Of a stretch of 7,886 bases of DNA, positions 1 to 7,886 are shown piece after piece. Location of the stretch: the NCBI GenBank assembly GCA_964384525.1, contig CAYLKO010000078.1, forward strand, positions 1-7,886, in the 5' to 3' direction. Source of the DNA: SHZI01 sp964384525. GTDB taxonomy: Bacteria; Pseudomonadota; Gammaproteobacteria; Steroidobacterales; GCA-2729495. The position numbers and the translations under genes are program-made. How positions within the stretch are numbered: the stretch's first letter is position 1; each line of letters begins with the position of its first letter. The notes under the pieces were generated by a model. That model ran no database searches, had not been told where the DNA came from, and saw only the letters and a list, made by a program, of their open reading frames with translations.

Positions 1-263
1 AGCAGCCCCTGGGCGGCAAGGCGCAGTTCGGTGGCCAGCGCTTCGGGGAGATGGAAGTCTGGGCGCTGGAAGCTTATGGCGCCGCTTACACACTTCAGGA
101 GATGTTGACCGTCAAGTCCGACGACGTGCAGGGCCGCACCAAGATGTACAAGAACATCGTGGATGGCACGCATGAGATGGCCGCGGGAATGCCGGAATCC
201 TTCAACGTACTGGTGAAGGAAATCCGCTCTTTGGCCATCAATCTCGAACTAGAGCAGGAATGA
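1..263 (+). CDS. rpoB: RNA polymerase beta subunit, C-terminal end (partial)
   Basis: This is the last ~87 codons of the beta subunit of DNA-dependent RNA polymerase; the 5' part lies outside the window. The reading frame is already open at base 3 and starts with residues QPLGGKAQFGGQRFGEMEVW, the highly conserved C-terminal clamp-anchoring segment of RpoB. It continues through EAYGAAYTLQEMLTVKSDD and GRTKMYKNIVDG and ends LAINLELEQE before TGA at 261-263; E. coli RpoB ends almost identically. This tail packs against beta' and forms part of the base of the clamp. The rifampicin-binding region is not in the window, so resistance cannot be judged. The gene lies 56 nt upstream of rpoC and is surely co-transcribed with it. 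An internal ATG at 51 is only a Met codon within the gene, not a start. Confidence 0.98.
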   Translation, partial: QPLGGKAQFGGQRFGEMEVWALEAYGAAYTLQEMLTVKSDDVQGRTKMYKNIVDGTHEMAAGMPESFNVLVKEIRSLAINLELEQE

Positions 264-319
264 TCCCGGCACGCATCCGCAATCAAACGCGCGTACCGAA
301 TAATGGCAGGTGGTGACAA

Positions 320-4582
<4,263 letters not shown>

Positions 4583-4596
4583 GCCGCCCCCGGACA

Positions 4597-4610
4597 GTCG
4601 GGTTACCGAC
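4597..4610 (+). other. Small hairpin downstream of rpoC
   Basis: GTCGG (4597-4601) pairs with CCGAC (4606-4610) around a GTTA loop. It stands 5 nt after the larger stem-loop at the rpoC stop and just before the -35 element of the rpsL promoter. It is short and lacks a U-tract, so it may be chance. Its tandem placement with the first hairpin is the only reason to list it. Confidence 0.25.
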
Positions 4611-4615
4611 CTCCC

Positions 4616-4645
4616 TTGACACCATTTCATGTGGGCCAATAGACT
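4616..4645 (+). promoter_or_regulatory. Candidate sigma70 promoter of the str operon (rpsL)
   Basis: A perfect -35 hexamer TTGACA (4616-4621) is followed after 18 nt by TAGACT (4640-4645), which matches 4 of 6 bases of the TATAAT consensus. Predicted transcription start is about 4651-4653, giving an rpsL leader of ~100 nt. The site lies in the only sizeable non-coding gap of the window, directly upstream of rpsL-rpsG-fusA-tuf, where a growth-rate-controlled ribosomal promoter is expected. The GC-rich stretch around the predicted start (ATCGGCTC) would fit a stringent-control discriminator, but that is inference. Confidence 0.6.
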
Positions 4646-4655
4646 TATCGGCTCT

Positions 4656-4673
4656 TTGCAGGCTGCCCTGCAG
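4656..4673 (+). other. Leader hairpin of the rpsL transcript
   Basis: TGCAGG (4657-4662) and CCTGCA (4667-4672) form a perfect 6-bp stem with a CTGC loop, extendable by a T-G wobble (4656/4673). It would sit at about nucleotides 5-22 of an RNA started from the promoter at 4616-4645, so it could shield the 5' end from decay. No U-tract follows, which argues against a terminator. Between it and rpsL lies an AT-rich segment (TTTAATTGTTTGCATAA, from 4718) that probably keeps the ribosome-binding region unstructured. Confidence 0.35.
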
Positions 4674-4752
4674 CGTTGCGGTCCTCAGCTCCGGCTCCGT
4701 GGATCGGCGCAAGTCCCTTTAATTGTTTGCATAACCTGAGCAACGGAAACCC

Positions 4753-5127
4753 ATGGCGACAGTCAATCAGCTAGTTCGCAAGCCACGCAGCGCACCCACG
4801 TACAAGAGCAAGGTCCCGGCACTTGCCGGCGGACCGCAGAAGCGTGGAGTTTGCACCCGTGTCTATACGACCACGCCCAAGAAGCCCAACTCCGCACTCC
4901 GCAAGGTCGCCCGCGTCCGCTTGACCAATGGCTTTGAAGTCAGCAGCTATATCGGTGGAGAAGGTCACAACCTCCAGGAGCATTCGGTGGTCATGATTCG
5001 CGGTGGTCGTGTCAAGGATCTTCCTGGTGTCCGCTACCATACGATCCGCGGGACGCTGGATTGCGCCGGTGTTTCCGACCGCCGACAGGGCCGCTCCAAA
5101 TATGGCGCCAAACGGCCCAAAGGCTGA
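4753..5127 (+). CDS. rpsL: 30S ribosomal protein S12 (124 aa)
   Basis: S12 sits at the decoding centre and shoulder of the small subunit and takes part in tRNA selection. The 124-aa length is exactly that of E. coli S12. It starts MATVNQLVRKPR and contains QKRGVCTRVYTTTPKKPNSA and the loop GGRVKDLPGVRYH. K43 and K88 (K42 and K87 of the mature protein), the classic streptomycin-resistance positions, are the wild-type lysines, as is P91, so the sequence predicts a streptomycin-sensitive S12. D89 is the residue methylthiolated by RimO in E. coli. The segment around residues 13-28 differs from E. coli (SAPTYKSKVPALAGGPQ), a normally variable stretch. The Shine-Dalgarno is weak (CGGA at 4744-4747). 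Two in-frame stops, TGA then TAG, close the gene. It is the first gene of the str operon. Confidence 0.98.
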   Translation: MATVNQLVRKPRSAPTYKSKVPALAGGPQKRGVCTRVYTTTPKKPNSALRKVARVRLTNGFEVSSYIGGEGHNLQEHSVVMIRGGRVKDLPGVRYHTIRGTLDCAGVSDRRQGRSKYGAKRPKG

Positions 5128-5186
5128 TAGCCCGTTCCCCTCCCGTAAACGTGAACGACCCCGAATAGCGAAAGCAGAGCCATAGC
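5128..5186 (+). promoter_or_regulatory. rpsL-rpsG intercistronic region, possible S7 feedback site
   Basis: In E. coli the rpsL-rpsG spacer (about 96 nt) folds into the site where excess S7 represses translation of its own operon. Here the spacer is 59 nt. Small complementary elements are visible: GGCT/AGCC around the rpsL stop (5122-5132) and AGC-GAAA-GC, which resembles a GNRA-tetraloop stem, at about 5168-5175, close before the weak rpsG ribosome site (GAG at 5177-5179). A regulatory role is inferred from position and E. coli knowledge; I cannot fold the RNA or show the S7-binding structure. Confidence 0.3.
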
Positions 5187-5666
5187 ATGTCCAGACGTAC
5201 CTCGGCACCCAAGCGGACCATCCTTCCGGATCCGAAGCACAACAGCGATCTGTTGGCCAAATTCACCAACATGATCATGGTCTCGGGCAAGAAGTCGGTT
5301 GCCGAGGGAATTGTCTACGGGGCGCTGGAGCGGATTGCCGAGCGCAGTGGCCAGGACGAGACCAACGCGGTTGAACTTTTCGGGCGCGCATTGGAAAACA
5401 TAAAGCCGATGGTCGAGGTCAAGTCGCGACGGGTGGGTGGCGCCACCTATCAGGTGCCGGTCGAAGTGCGTCCCATGCGCCGCCAGACCCTGGCGATGCG
5501 TTGGGTCATCGATGCCGCCAGAAGCCGCACTGAAAAATCGATGGCGCACCGCCTTGCCCATGAAATTCTCGACGCAGTCGACAATCGCGGCGCCGCCGTC
5601 AAGAAGCGCGAAGACACGCATCGCATGGCTGAAGCGAACCGCGCGTTCTCCCACTACCGCTGGTAG
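5187..5666 (+). CDS. rpsG: 30S ribosomal protein S7 (159 aa)
   Basis: Primary 16S rRNA-binding protein that nucleates assembly of the small-subunit head and lines the E-site tRNA path; in E. coli it is also the autogenous repressor of the str operon. Recognised from KRTILPDPK near the N-terminus, MVSGKKSVAEGIVYGALE (31-48), the beta-hairpin VKSRRVGGATYQVPVEVRP (78-96) that reaches the E site, LAMRW (102-106), and the C-terminal KKREDTHRMAEANRAFSHYRW block. The protein is 159 aa, three more than the usual 156. The extra residues map to the loop near 56-67 (QDETNAVELFGR), between the first helices. The start at 5187 gives the normal short N-terminus; its Shine-Dalgarno is poor, which is compatible with translational coupling to rpsL. 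Confidence 0.98.
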   Translation: MSRRTSAPKRTILPDPKHNSDLLAKFTNMIMVSGKKSVAEGIVYGALERIAERSGQDETNAVELFGRALENIKPMVEVKSRRVGGATYQVPVEVRPMRRQTLAMRWVIDAARSRTEKSMAHRLAHEILDAVDNRGAAVKKREDTHRMAEANRAFSHYRW

Positions 5667-5709
5667 TGCCGGCCTGCTGATGATCAGATCCGGCTGATGT
5701 CTGATTGTC

Positions 5710-5714
5710 AGGGA
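5710..5714 (+). promoter_or_regulatory. Shine-Dalgarno that places the fusA start at GTG 5721
   Basis: AGGGA lies 6 nt upstream of an in-frame GTG at 5721. An earlier in-frame ATG at 5697 has no recognisable purine-rich site before it. It would also add eight residues (MSDCQGIV) ahead of the conserved EF-G N-terminus, whereas the GTG start reproduces E. coli EF-G numbering exactly (K23, H92 and N142 coincide). This decides the start. Confidence 0.8.
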
Positions 5715-5720
5715 ATCGTC

Positions 5721-7802
<2,082 letters not shown>

Positions 7803-7843
7803 GGCAACCCGTTTTCCAACCTCCAGGATAAAGAGAGAAGGAC

Positions 7844-7886
7844 ATGTCGAAAGCCAAATTTGAGCGGACGAAGCCACACGTGAACG
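7844..7886 (+). CDS. tuf: Elongation factor Tu, N-terminal end (partial)
   Basis: The first 14 codons read MSKAKFERTKPHVN, which matches the EF-Tu N-terminus (E. coli MSKEKFERTKPHVN) in all but one residue. The gene then runs off the window, so the GTPase motifs are not visible. EF-Tu delivers aminoacyl-tRNA to the ribosomal A site. The start is preceded by a long purine run (AAGAGAGAAGGA, 7831-7842) that serves as the ribosome site. The fusA stop lies 41 nt upstream with no terminator between, so tuf is the next cistron of the str operon. Whether a second tuf copy exists cannot be told from here. Confidence 0.95.
   Translation, partial: MSKAKFERTKPHVN

Noticed and set aside
4650..4661. boxA-like GCTCTTT in the rpsL leader
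   Set aside because: Only seven core bases match the rrn boxA. It falls at or before the predicted transcription start, and the rest of the consensus is missing.
4718..4723. TTTAAT as a second -10 box close to rpsL
   Set aside because: No acceptable -35 at 16-18 nt upstream (CTCCGT at 17), and a start there would leave a very short leader. The TTGACA promoter upstream is better.

Overview
The window is an ordinary-looking housekeeping locus carrying the transcription and translation core of a gammaproteobacterium. In order, all on the + strand, it holds the 3' end of rpoB, complete rpoC, rpsL, rpsG and fusA, and the first 14 codons of tuf. RpoC aligns with the E. coli protein without net gaps for its first ~900 residues: the zinc cysteines, the NADFDGD aspartates and the trigger-loop His fall on identical residue numbers. 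It also has the long beta'-insert that follows the trigger loop in proteobacteria. Because rpoBC runs directly into the str operon, Enterobacterales are unlikely, since E. coli keeps the two clusters far apart. The layout fits the many other gammaproteobacteria that keep them together. GC content is moderately high, with strong G/C preference at third codon positions. I cannot name a genus.

Layout: 1-263 is the rpoB tail, followed by a 56-nt spacer and rpoC (320-4582). The 170-nt gap 4583-4752 is the only sizeable non-coding stretch. It contains a GC-rich stem-loop wrapped around the rpoC stop codon with no U-tract, a second small hairpin, a good sigma70-type promoter (TTGACA, 18 nt, TAGACT), a leader hairpin and an AT-rich stretch ahead of rpsL. 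The str operon then follows with short spacers: rpsL (4753-5127), rpsG (5187-5666), fusA (best start GTG at 5721, stop at 7802) and tuf (from 7844).

Together these genes make RNA polymerase beta and beta', the decoding-centre protein S12, the small-subunit head protein S7, the translocase EF-G and the tRNA carrier EF-Tu. Transcription of the str genes probably comes from the rpsL promoter plus read-through from rpoC, with a possible extra promoter for tuf inside fusA.

I see no mobile element, CRISPR array, defence system or RNA gene, and no evidence of a new multi-gene system. The most interesting signal is in fusA. Its GTPase domain is canonical, but domains III and IV have lost several normally near-invariant motifs. 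One of these replaced segments coincides with a sharp local drop in third-position GC (about 32% over 28 codons, against about 77-88% on either side) and with an extended -10-like sequence. This suggests either a specialised or diverging str-operon EF-G, with a second canonical EF-G elsewhere in the genome, or a locally relaxed or recombined patch.
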